Source: Campylobacter lari subsp. lari (lineage in GTDB: Bacteria; Campylobacterota; Campylobacteria; Campylobacterales; Campylobacteraceae). From it: a DNA stretch of 64,000 nucleotides. The stretch spans positions 744,001 through 808,000 of the forward strand of contig NZ_CP053830.1 of NCBI RefSeq assembly GCF_013372185.1. The letters are read 5' to 3'. The notes beneath the pieces were generated by a model. It saw nothing but the letters and a program-made list of their open reading frames with translations. It made no database searches and was not told where the DNA came from. Each line of letters starts with the position of its first letter. The stretch's first letter is position 1. Both the position numbers and the translations under genes were made by a program. Positions 44,323-51,821 of this stretch are shown here, in pieces.

Positions 44323-46350
44323 ATGCCCCTATCACGCTTAAACGAAGAACAATACAAAGCAGCTTGTGCTCCTTTTGGGCACAATCTCATCATAGCAAGT
44401 GCAGGCACAGGCAAAACTTCAACCATAGTTGCAAGGATAGCCTTTTTACTTCAAAATGGCACAAATCCTGAAAAAATCATGCTTTTAACCTTTACCAATA
44501 AAGCTAGCAAAGAAATGATAGAAAGACTTGGAAGATATTTTGATAAAAATATCACTTCAAAAATCACAGCAGGGACTTTTCACAGCACTGCCTATACGCT
44601 TTTAAAACAACTAAATCATGAGATCATTTTAAAACAAGCAAGCGAGCTAAAGGTTCTTTTGCGATCTATTTTTGAAAAAAGAACTTTTCATCATTTAAGT
44701 GATGTCAAACCTTACATGGCAAGTTATTTATACGATGTGTATTCTTTATTTCAAAATACAAATTCAAATTTAGATAATTTTTATGAATGGTTTTGTCAAA
44801 ATTACGATGAACAAGCCGTATATGCTGAAATTTATGAAGATATTTTAAAAGAATACGAAGAAGAAAAAGCGCGTTTTAATTATGTTGATTTTAATGATTT
44901 GCTAATTAAACTAAAACATGCTTTAAAAGAACATCATTTTGAATTTGATGAAATTTTAGTAGATGAGTATCAAGATACAAATACTTTGCAAGGCTCGTTA
45001 ATTGATGCATTTAAAAGCAAAAGTTTATTTTGCGTGGGCGATTATGATCAAAGTATTTATGCTTTTAATGGAGCTGATATTTCCATTATAGGAAGTTTTA
45101 AAGATAGATTTTTAGATGCTAAAATTTTCACACTCAATAAAAACTATCGCTCAAGTAAAAACATACTTGCCTTGGCTAATAAAGTCATTTTAAATAATGA
45201 AAGATTATATCCTAAAGAATTAATTGTTACTAGAGAAGGCGATTTTAAAGCACCAAGTTTGCTTACTTTTAATGAATTATTTGATCAATATTCTACCATT
45301 GCTAAAATCATCTTACAAAGCGGGGTTGATTTAAATGAAATAGCAGTTATTTTTAGAAATAACTCAAGCGCAGATGGCATAGAAGTAGCCTTAAGAGAAC
45401 TTGGTATATCAAGCAAAAGAAAAGGTAGTGGAAGCTTTTTTGAAAGCTTGGAAGTAAAAGCATTTTGCTCTATGCTAGCGATTATTTTAAACCCAAAAGA
45501 TATCATGGCTTTTATACATTTACTTGAATACACAAAAGGCGTTGGCGGAGTTTTGGCTAAGGATATTTTTGATTCTCTTTTAAAGCTTGGCCATGCTAAT
45601 TTAATCAAAGGCTTTTTAGAGCCTGATACTAGCATAAATTTGAAAAAATACAAAAAGCAAAGCTATCAACTTGGACTTTTTGATGATATCGAAGAATTAG
45701 CTTCTCCTTCAAGATTTAATTTAGAAAGTGAGTTTAATACCCACCCTATTTTAAGTTTGCCTAAAATCAACGAAACTTGTGCAAAAAATTTAGAAAAATT
45801 GTATTTATTTATCAAAAAAGCAAGTGAGTGCAAAATTTCAACCCAACTTGTAAATTTGATTTTAGAAAATGATTATTTTAAAGAAATTTGTGATATTTTA
45901 GCCACAAAAAGAGCAACTAATAAAAACTCTAATGTCGATTTAAACAAAAAAAATGAAATTTTAGAAAAAATCAGCGCAAAAATGTTTGTCTTAAAAGAAC
46001 TTGCAAAAAATTATAGCGATAATTACAAATACTATAATTTTCTAACCCTTGGCGCAAGTGAAATGAGTAATGGAAATGGGGTAAATCTTTTAAGCATACA
46101 CGCTAGCAAAGGGCTTGAATTTGAACTTGTATTTGTGATAGATCTTGCACAAGGTAGATTTCCAAACCAAAAACTCATGAGCATGGGTGGTAGTTTAGAA
46201 GAAGAAAGAAGATTATTTTATGTAGCAGTTACTAGGGCCAAAGATACTTTATATCTAAGCTATGCAAAATATGACAAGATTAAAAAAAGTAATTATCAAC
46301 CATCGTGTTTTCTAATCGAAGCAGGTATGTGTAAAGAAGAACAAAAATAA
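44323..46350 (+). CDS. UvrD/Rep-family ATP-dependent DNA helicase
   Basis: An SF1A 3'-5' helicase of 675 residues. Motif Q/I is 'QYKAACAPFGHNLIIASAGTGKTST' with Walker A near residues 26-33; Ia is 'LTFTNKASKEM'; motif II is 'ILVDEYQDTN'; motif III is 'VGDYDQSIYAFNGAD'; motif IV 'NYRSSKNIL'; V 'LLSIHASKGLEFELVFV' and VI 'ERRLFYVAVTRAKDTLYLSY'. It is similar in size to Rep and PcrA and could act in repair, replication restart or recombination control. C. jejuni has two such helicases, and sequence alone does not tell me which this is. It lies 7 bp after cprS. Confidence 0.93.
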   Translation: MPLSRLNEEQYKAACAPFGHNLIIASAGTGKTSTIVARIAFLLQNGTNPEKIMLLTFTNKASKEMIERLGRYFDKNITSKITAGTFHSTAYTLLKQLNHEIILKQASELKVLLRSIFEKRTFHHLSDVKPYMASYLYDVYSLFQNTNSNLDNFYEWFCQNYDEQAVYAEIYEDILKEYEEEKARFNYVDFNDLLIKLKHALKEHHFEFDEILVDEYQDTNTLQGSLIDAFKSKSLFCVGDYDQSIYAFNGADISIIGSFKDRFLDAKIFTLNKNYRSSKNILALANKVILNNERLYPKELIVTREGDFKAPSLLTFNELFDQYSTIAKIILQSGVDLNEIAVIFRNNSSADGIEVALRELGISSKRKGSGSFFESLEVKAFCSMLAIILNPKDIMAFIHLLEYTKGVGGVLAKDIFDSLLKLGHANLIKGFLEPDTSINLKKYKKQSYQLGLFDDIEELASPSRFNLESEFNTHPILSLPKINETCAKNLEKLYLFIKKASECKISTQLVNLILENDYFKEICDILATKRATNKNSNVDLNKKNEILEKISAKMFVLKELAKNYSDNYKYYNFLTLGASEMSNGNGVNLLSIHASKGLEFELVFVIDLAQGRFPNQKLMSMGGSLEEERRLFYVAVTRAKDTLYLSYAKYDKIKKSNYQPSCFLIEAGMCKEEQK

Positions 46351-46353
46351 GAC

Positions 46354-46385
46354 TTTATTAATCTTTTTATATTATGATTAATAAA
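46354..46385 (+). terminator. Possible terminator after the helicase gene
   Basis: A 10-bp perfect stem, TTTATTAATC (46354-46363) and GATTAATAAA (46376-46385), with a 12-nt T-rich loop, starts directly after the helicase stop. The stem is AT-rich and the loop contains a TATATTAT sequence that could be the -10 element of tpx, so it may serve as promoter, operator or both. Confidence 0.4.
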
Positions 46386-46404
46386 AATCATTCAAGGAGA
46401 AAAA

Positions 46405-46929
46405 ATGAATAGTGTATTATTCAAAGGAAATAAAGTAAATTTAAAAGGAAATAACATCCAAGTTGGCGATATGGCTCCAAATATCACTTTAAAAGCTAAA
46501 GATCTTTCAGGTGTTGAAATTGCTCCAAAAGGTAAAACTCAAATTATTATCAGCGTGCCAAGCCTTGATACTCCAGTATGTGCAACAGAAGCTAGAGAAT
46601 TTAATAAAAAAGCAGCAGCAAGTGGTGTAGAAGTAATCGTAGTTAGTATGGACTTACCATTTGCTATGGGTCGTTTTTGTTCAACTGAAGGTATAGATAA
46701 TTTAACTGTTGCAAGTGATTTTGTTTCTAAAGAATTTGGTGAAAAGTATGGTGTTTTAATGGCTGATGGTCCACTTGAGGGAATTTTAGCTAGAGCAGTG
46801 TTTGTAGTTAAAGATGGTGTGGTTGCTTATAAAGAATTAGTAAATGAAGTAACAGAACTTCCAAATATGCAAGCTTTAGAAAGCTTCTTTGGTCAAAGTT
46901 GTGGATGTGGTGGTTGTGGTTGCCACTAA
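46405..46929 (+). CDS. tpx: Thiol peroxidase Tpx
   Basis: An atypical 2-Cys peroxiredoxin that removes peroxides using thioredoxin. It is 174 residues. The peroxidatic cysteine is Cys59 in 'LDTPVCATEAREF' and the resolving cysteine Cys92 in 'GRFCSTEG'; 'VVSMDLPFAMGR' between them is typical. The C-terminus is odd: after 'ALESFFGQS' the chain ends C-G-C-G-G-C-G-C-H, with Cys166, 168, 171, 173 and His174, which is absent from E. coli-type Tpx (168 residues). It has an AAGGAG ribosome-binding site and a terminator follows. Confidence 0.95.
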   Translation: MNSVLFKGNKVNLKGNNIQVGDMAPNITLKAKDLSGVEIAPKGKTQIIISVPSLDTPVCATEAREFNKKAAASGVEVIVVSMDLPFAMGRFCSTEGIDNLTVASDFVSKEFGEKYGVLMADGPLEGILARAVFVVKDGVVAYKELVNEVTELPNMQALESFFGQSCGCGGCGCH

Positions 46930-46931
46930 AA

Positions 46932-46958
46932 TTTAAAAGCCTTTTATAGGCTTTTAAA
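46932..46958 (+). terminator. Rho-independent terminator of tpx
   Basis: A 10-bp perfect stem, TTTAAAAGCC and GGCTTTTAAA, with a 7-nt loop (46942-46948). It begins 3 bp after the tpx stop and ends only 10 bp before the ATG of the Crp/Fnr gene, so that gene must be read through it or start from an element within it. Confidence 0.75.
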
Positions 46959-46968
46959 ACTTAAAAAC

Positions 46969-47574
46969 ATGGAAAATTTTCTTTCTCGTTTTGAAATAGA
47001 AAAACAAGATCTCAAACTCATACAAGAACACTTACAAATAATAAACATTGAAAAAGACTTTAAGGTTAATGATAAATGTTTAGGATTTATAAAAATTTTA
47101 AAAGGCGAGCTTAGAGCTTTTATTTTAACCCCAAATGCAAAAGAAATAACACTTTTTCACCTTAAAGAAAATGATGAATGTGTTATTTGCTCTGAGTGTA
47201 ATATGGATGGTATATCTTATGATGTTTTTATACAAAGTACTCAAAATACAAGTATAGCCATCATCCCCTCATCGATTTTTCAAATTTTAAAAGAAAAATA
47301 CCCAAAAATTAATAATTATGTTTTAAGTTTAATCACTAAGCGTTTTAACACTTTAATCAAAGTTTTAGAACAGGCTTTATTTGCGCCTTTATCTTCTAGA
47401 ATTTGTGATTTTTTGAAAGAAAATGCTAGCAACAATACTTTAAAAATTACCCATGAAGCTTTAGCTAATCACTTAGGAAGCGCCAGAGAAGCTGTTTCAA
47501 GAATTTTAAAAGAATTGGAAAAAGAAGGTAAAATCAAACTTGAAAGATCTAAAATAATACTAATTTCTTTGTAA
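46969..47574 (+). CDS. Crp/Fnr-family transcription regulator
   Basis: A 201-residue regulator with an N-terminal cyclic-nucleotide-like beta barrel (about 15-115), a dimer helix and a winged helix-turn-helix ('ITHEALANHLGSAREAVSRILKELEKEGKI', about 162-191). The barrel carries three close cysteines in 'ECVICSECNMDG' (C-x2-C-x2-C, about residues 69-75), a feature not found in Crp or in FNR, where the Fe-S cysteines are mostly N-terminal. A redox, metal or NO sensor is possible. No ribosome-binding site precedes the ATG, and the tpx terminator lies directly upstream. The next gene encodes a cysteine-containing DUF2892 protein, a likely target. Confidence 0.88.
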   Translation: MENFLSRFEIEKQDLKLIQEHLQIINIEKDFKVNDKCLGFIKILKGELRAFILTPNAKEITLFHLKENDECVICSECNMDGISYDVFIQSTQNTSIAIIPSSIFQILKEKYPKINNYVLSLITKRFNTLIKVLEQALFAPLSSRICDFLKENASNNTLKITHEALANHLGSAREAVSRILKELEKEGKIKLERSKIILISL

Positions 47575-47605
47575 CTTTATCACAGAAATACTTTTAAAAT
47601 TTATT

Positions 47606-47611
47606 TATAAT
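47606..47611 (+). promoter_or_regulatory. Likely -10 element of the DUF2892 gene
   Basis: TATAAT at 47606-47611, preceded by AT-rich sequence and followed by AAGGAG before the ATG at 47634. The DUF2892 gene could thus be transcribed independently of the Crp/Fnr gene. A site for that regulator may lie between 47571 and 47600, but no clear palindrome is seen. Confidence 0.5.
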
Positions 47612-47633
47612 ATCAACAAAAAAAGGAGAAATT

Positions 47634-47834
47634 ATGAGTAAATTAGAAAGAGTGCTAAGAATAGCTTTAGCCATAGTGGCGTTTTCTTTAGGAGTTTATT
47701 TTTCAACTTGGTGGGGGTTATTGGGTTTAATTCCTTTATTAACAGGTCTTTTTGCTGTTTGTCCTATAAGAGTGCTTAGTGGAAAACAAGCTTGTCCACT
47801 TGGGGTTTGCCCTATTTCTAAAAAGAAAAATTAG
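47634..47834 (+). CDS. DUF2892 (YgaP-like) small membrane protein
   Basis: A 66-residue inner-membrane protein with two short hydrophobic helices (about 9-26 and 27-43) joined by a tight turn, '[23 protein letters not shown]'. That W[13 protein letters not shown] segment is the DUF2892 signature, found at the C-terminus of YgaP after its rhodanese domain. Four cysteines follow or sit at the membrane edge (Cys44, and 'CPLGVCPI' near the end). The family may handle sulfane sulfur or other small ligands; this is not shown here. It ends 4 bp inside the convergent msrA gene. Confidence 0.85.
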   Translation: MSKLERVLRIALAIVAFSLGVYFSTWWGLLGLIPLLTGLFAVCPIRVLSGKQACPLGVCPISKKKN

Positions 47835-48337
47835 GAATGATTTGCTAATTTTTCTAGCTTTGGTGTAATGACAAATCTACAATAAGCTTGGTTGGGATTA
47901 TTTTTAAAATATTTTTGATGATAATCCTCAGCCTTATAAAATTTTTCTAATTTTAAAACTTGCGTAACTATAGCTTTAGCATAATATTTTTGTACTTTTT
48001 GTAAAAAATCACTAATGATTTTTAACTCCTCATTAGTTTGATAAAAAATAACTGATCTATATTGCATCCCCTCATCAGCACCTTGCTTATCTAGGCTTGT
48101 TGGATCATGCATTTTGAGAAAAATTTCTAAGATTTTTTCTAATGAAATTTGTTTTTCATCATAAATTATCTTAGCTACTTCTATATTTTCATCGCCATTT
48201 ATCACGCTTTCATAACTTGGATTTGGCTTACCGCCGCTATAACCTACTTCTGTATAAACTACGCCTTTAATTTCATCAAACACAGCTTGAGTGCACCAAA
48301 AGCAACCCGCACCTAAGATGATTTCTTTATTTGTCAT
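47831..48337 (-). CDS. msrA: Peptide methionine sulfoxide reductase MsrA
   Basis: Repairs methionine-S-sulfoxide in oxidised proteins. It has 168 residues. The active site is '[12 protein letters not shown]' with the catalytic Cys12 and a nearby Cys15. '[18 protein letters not shown]' (about 33-50), '[19 protein letters not shown]' (about 76-94) and '[11 protein letters not shown]' (about 137-147) are family motifs. It overlaps hypA by 11 bp at the end of the hyp run. It converges with the DUF2892 gene by 4 bp. Confidence 0.95.
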   Translation of the reverse strand: MTNKEIILGAGCFWCTQAVFDEIKGVVYTEVGYSGGKPNPSYESVINGDENIEVAKIIYDEKQISLEKILEIFLKMHDPTSLDKQGADEGMQYRSVIFYQTNEELKIISDFLQKVQKYYAKAIVTQVLKLEKFYKAEDYHQKYFKNNPNQAYCRFVITPKLEKLANHS

Positions 48338-48692
48338 TATTTTCTAAATCCTCATTTTCTTTTAAAACAAGTTGCATAAGATAAAGTTCTTCTCCATCTA
48401 TAATCTTTAAATTTTTATCTTCACATTTTGGGCACCAAAAGATATTATTTTCAAGCACTCCACTAAAATGGCATTTTTGACACTCAACTACTACTTCTTG
48501 AATATGCATAATAAATTTAGCATTTTTACACAAGGGACTATTTTCTTTAAAAGTTTCAAAGCTTCTTTGTAAAAGTGGAGGTTCAACCCCACTTAAACGC
48601 CCTATTTTAACATGCACTTCTTCAATAATTTTTCCTTGAGCATATTCTTCGCAAAGCTCTAGTAAAGATTCTGTAATACTTAACTCATGCAT
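48327..48692 (-). CDS. hypA: Hydrogenase nickel insertion protein HypA
   Basis: HypA brings nickel to the large subunit of [NiFe] hydrogenase with HypB, and in Helicobacter also to urease. From the ATG at 48692 it has 121 residues. The nickel-binding N-terminus is '[11 protein letters not shown]' and the structural zinc site is two CxxC motifs, 'CQKCHF' and 'CPKCED'. The start overlaps the hypE stop (TAATG); an in-frame TTG six bases earlier would place residues before MHEL, which must be the N-terminus. Confidence 0.96.
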   Translation of the reverse strand: MHELSITESLLELCEEYAQGKIIEEVHVKIGRLSGVEPPLLQRSFETFKENSPLCKNAKFIMHIQEVVVECQKCHFSGVLENNIFWCPKCEDKNLKIIDGEELYLMQLVLKENEDLENNDK

Positions 48693-49663
48693 TAGCAAAT
48701 TCTTGGTAAAAGTTCGCCTTTTGGAGTTTCTAAAATGCGTTTTGCTCCATAAGCATTTTCTAAAACCACTCTTGCTTTTTCATTTGGTGTGATTTCACCT
48801 ATAATGGCTGCATTAGCGTTAAATTGTTTTAAAATTTTTAATGCTTTTTGCTCATCTTTTTTATCTACACAAATAATAAAAGTTCCTTCATTTGCAAGCT
48901 CATAAGGCTCATACCCAAAAAGCTCACAAACCCCTAAAACTTCATCACAAACTGGAATTTTTTCTTCATATATTAAAAGCTCTAAATTACTTAATTTAGA
49001 CCATTCGTTTAAAACCGCACTAAGTCCACCACGCGTAGCATCACGCATTGCTTTTATAGAAATACCTGCATTTAAAAGTGCCAAAACTTCATTTTTTAAG
49101 CTTTTGCAATCACTTTGGATATTTGCCTCTAAATTATTTCTTTCAACCAAAACCGCACAACCATGAGCTCCAATATCCCTTGAAACTAAGATACTACAAC
49201 CACTTTTTAAGTTTTTGGTATTGATTTTTTGTATATTTTTACCTATACATGAAGTATTAATATATATTTCATCGCCTTTATTTTTAGGAACAACTTTGGT
49301 ATCCCCGCAAACTAGCTTTACTCCCGCTTTATCGCATTCTTCTTTAATGGAATTTAATATAATTTTTAATTTTTCTATCTCAAAACCTTCTTCTAAAATC
49401 AAAGCTAGTGATAAATATAGCGGTTTTGCTCCCACCATTAATACATCATTAACACTCCCACAAACTGCTAATTTTCCTATATTTATATCTTTTAAAAAGA
49501 TAGGGTTTAGTACAAAAGAGTCTGTGCTAAAAGCTAGATCATCTAAAATAGCAGCGTCATTTGCTTCTTTTAAAACATCATTTTCAAAAATAGAAAAAAT
49601 TTCATTTATCAAAGCATTCATTTCTTCGCCACCGCCACCATGGGCTAAAGTAATTTGCTTCAT
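48692..49663 (-). CDS. hypE: Hydrogenase maturation factor HypE
   Basis: HypE dehydrates the carbamoyl group carried on its C-terminal cysteine to cyanide, a ligand of the hydrogenase iron. It has 323 residues from the ATG at 49663. 'ITLAHGGGGEEMNALI' opens the protein, 'DDAAILDDLAFSTDSFV'-type ATP-site residues (with Asn-Asp-Ala-Ala-Ile here) lie near 36-50, and the family's required C-terminus is present as 'PRIC'. A longer reading to 49714 would lie inside hypD. It overlaps hypA, and hypD ends 2 bp inside its start. Confidence 0.95.
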   Translation of the reverse strand: MKQITLAHGGGGEEMNALINEIFSIFENDVLKEANDAAILDDLAFSTDSFVLNPIFLKDINIGKLAVCGSVNDVLMVGAKPLYLSLALILEEGFEIEKLKIILNSIKEECDKAGVKLVCGDTKVVPKNKGDEIYINTSCIGKNIQKINTKNLKSGCSILVSRDIGAHGCAVLVERNNLEANIQSDCKSLKNEVLALLNAGISIKAMRDATRGGLSAVLNEWSKLSNLELLIYEEKIPVCDEVLGVCELFGYEPYELANEGTFIICVDKKDEQKALKILKQFNANAAIIGEITPNEKARVVLENAYGAKRILETPKGELLPRIC

Positions 49664-49664
49664 T

Positions 49665-50756
49665 TTATGCCTTATCTTGATAGTATTTATAATAAGCCGC
49701 ACAAGCTCCTTCACTAGAAACCATACAGCTACCTATGGGATTTTTTGGAGTGCAAGCTTTTGCAAACACCTTACAATCATAAGGCTTAGCTAAGCCTCTT
49801 AAAATTTGACCACAAATGCAAGCCTTACTTTCATCTTTACTTTGTACTTTACAATCAAACACCTTGCTAGCATCTAAGTGAGCAAATTCATCTTTTAAAC
49901 AAAGCCCGCCATTTACAATCACTCCAAGACCTCTAAATTCAAAATCACAAGGTTTAAAGTATTTTTCCACTAAAGCTTTGGCTTTTAAATTTCCTTCTTT
50001 ACTAACTACTCTGTGATATTCATTATAAACTTCAAAAGTATTTGCATTCATTTGCTCTACTATATTTAACACGCTAAGCATTATATCAACCGGTTCAAAA
50101 CCACTCACTGCTATAGGGGTTTTATATTTTTTAGCAATAGGTTCATAAATGTTTGATCCTGTGATGACACTAACATGAGAAGGCCCTAAAAAGGCATCAA
50201 TTTTTACATTTTCATCTTGCATGATAGCTTCTACCGCAGGTGGAACTAATACATGATTGATATGAAAAAATAAATTTTTTAAATTTAAGGCTATACTTTT
50301 TTCTATAATCACCCCGCTCATAGGGGTTGTAGTCTCAAAACCTATGGCAAAAAAGATTATATTTTTTTCAGGATTTTTTAAAGCTATATCTATCACATCC
50401 AAAGGTGTATAAAGCGCTCTAATATCAGCACCTTTAGCTCTAAGATCAATTAAGCTTTCATAGCTTCCTGGCACTTTAAGCATATCGCCTAATACACAAA
50501 AGATAGTATTTGGTATACTTGCAAGTTTTAAAGCTACATCAATACGCTCTCTTGGCATAACACACACAGGACAGCCTGGGCCATGAACAAAATTAATTTC
50601 TTTTGGCAATAAATCAGGCAAGCCAAATTTCATAATACTATGCGTATGTCCACCACAAATTTCCATGATATTAATAGACTTAGTAATTTTAGAAGCAATA
50701 AGTTCTTTTAAGGCTAAAATTCTTTCTTTATCTCTAAAATCATTAATTAAATCCAT
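49665..50756 (-). CDS. hypD: Hydrogenase maturation factor HypD
   Basis: HypD holds the iron with HypC while CN and CO ligands are attached. It has 363 residues. 'INIMEICGGHTHSIMKFGL' (about 29-47) contains the key CGGHTH, 'GPGCPVCVMP' (about 61-70) holds two redox cysteines, and cysteines near the C-terminus ('CICGQILRGL', 'CKVFAKACTP') bind the [4Fe-4S] cluster. It overlaps hypC by 14 bp. Confidence 0.96.
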   Translation of the reverse strand: MDLINDFRDKERILALKELIASKITKSINIMEICGGHTHSIMKFGLPDLLPKEINFVHGPGCPVCVMPRERIDVALKLASIPNTIFCVLGDMLKVPGSYESLIDLRAKGADIRALYTPLDVIDIALKNPEKNIIFFAIGFETTTPMSGVIIEKSIALNLKNLFFHINHVLVPPAVEAIMQDENVKIDAFLGPSHVSVITGSNIYEPIAKKYKTPIAVSGFEPVDIMLSVLNIVEQMNANTFEVYNEYHRVVSKEGNLKAKALVEKYFKPCDFEFRGLGVIVNGGLCLKDEFAHLDASKVFDCKVQSKDESKACICGQILRGLAKPYDCKVFAKACTPKNPIGSCMVSSEGACAAYYKYYQDKA

Positions 50757-51024
50757 TTTTTAGCCCCATATCACCCTCATTTTCATCAATTTGCCCATTT
50801 TGCATTTTATCTGCTATATCTGTATAAATTTTTAAACTCTCTTGCGCAGCTTGAGTGTCGATTTTTTCCATAGCAAAACCCACATGTATAAGCACATAAT
50901 CGCCTACTTTTAAAGGCTCGCTTATTAAATCCAAACTTACTCTTCTTTTAACCCCTAAAGTTTCTACTATGGCTGAATTTAGCTCATCAATTTCTAAAAT
51001 TTTAGAAGGTATAGAAAGGCACAT
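50743..51024 (-). CDS. hypC: Hydrogenase assembly chaperone HypC
   Basis: A 93-residue chaperone of the HypC/HupF family, which uses its N-terminal cysteine (Cys2 in 'MCLSIPSKILEID') to hold the iron and to bind the hydrogenase large-subunit precursor. The beta-barrel core ends with 'GDYVLIHVGFAMEKID' (about 42-57), followed by a helix. It shares one base with the hypB stop and overlaps hypD by 14 bp. Confidence 0.96.
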   Translation of the reverse strand: MCLSIPSKILEIDELNSAIVETLGVKRRVSLDLISEPLKVGDYVLIHVGFAMEKIDTQAAQESLKIYTDIADKMQNGQIDENEGDMGLKNGFN

Positions 51025-51758
51025 TAGCTAAGCTCCTTTTTCATTTTTAGATAATTTATCCAAAGATCAAATCCTGTTTTTGTTTTGCTATCTAAAATCA
51101 TAATATCTATTTTAGGATTTAATCTTTTAGCTGCCATAGAAGCTGCTTTAAAATCAAAATCAAAATGCTTAGCCAAATCAGCTTTAGTGATGATTAATAA
51201 ATCAGCCTTTCTAAACATCACAGGATATTTTTCTACCTTATCGCTACCTTCTGTTACTGAGAGTAAAACTACATTTAAATGCTCGCCCAAATCATAACTT
51301 GCAGGACATACCAAATTTCCCACATTTTCAACAAAAACTATATCAAGTTCGCTAAGTTTAAAATGATGTAAAGCTTCATGCACCATAAAAGCATCTAAAT
51401 GACAAGTTTGTCCTGTAGTAATTTGATGAGCTAAGCCTCCTGCTTTAATAATGCGATTTGCATCATTATTTGTTTCTAAATCTCCTTCAACCACAGCTAT
51501 TTTTAAATCATCTTTTAAAGTTTTTATAGTTTCTTCTAAAAGTGTTGTTTTACCGCTTCCTGGAGAACTCATTAGATTAATACAAAGAGTATTATACTCA
51601 TTAAAATGCTCTCTATTATGAGCTGCTTGATGATCATTTTTTGATAAAATTTTGCTAATAACATTAATAGTTTTTTCATCTTTTAAAGCTGGATTTTCAT
51701 GATGGTGATCATGATGATGTTCATGTCCATTAATAGAACAGCCGCAATCTTTACACAT
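51024..51758 (-). CDS. hypB: Hydrogenase nickel incorporation GTPase HypB
   Basis: A SIMIBI-class GTPase delivering nickel with HypA. It has 244 residues. The N-terminus carries a high-affinity metal motif, 'MCKDCGCS', and a histidine-rich stretch ('GHEHHHDHHHENP', residues 11-23) able to store nickel. Walker A is 'SSPGSGKTTLLEE' (about 65-77), the dimer metal site is in 'TGQTCHLDA' and G4 is 'ITKADLAK'. It follows hypF by about 63 bp, where a separate promoter could lie. Confidence 0.96.
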   Translation of the reverse strand: MCKDCGCSINGHEHHHDHHHENPALKDEKTINVISKILSKNDHQAAHNREHFNEYNTLCINLMSSPGSGKTTLLEETIKTLKDDLKIAVVEGDLETNNDANRIIKAGGLAHQITTGQTCHLDAFMVHEALHHFKLSELDIVFVENVGNLVCPASYDLGEHLNVVLLSVTEGSDKVEKYPVMFRKADLLIITKADLAKHFDFDFKAASMAAKRLNPKIDIMILDSKTKTGFDLWINYLKMKKELS

Positions 51759-51821
51759 AATCTTTCCTTTATATTTTTATTTTATTGTATATAAAAAAGC
51801 ATTAAAAAAATATGAGTTTTA

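Noticed and set aside
46351-46404. PerR or Fur box upstream of tpx
   Set aside because: The palindrome TTTATTAATC...GATTAATAAA is AT-rich and does not fit either consensus well enough; it may be only a terminator stem.
49215-49793. Plus-strand frame of 192 codons opposite hypE and hypD
   Set aside because: Shadow of conserved hyp genes; no ribosome-binding site, and the translation is typical antisense low complexity.
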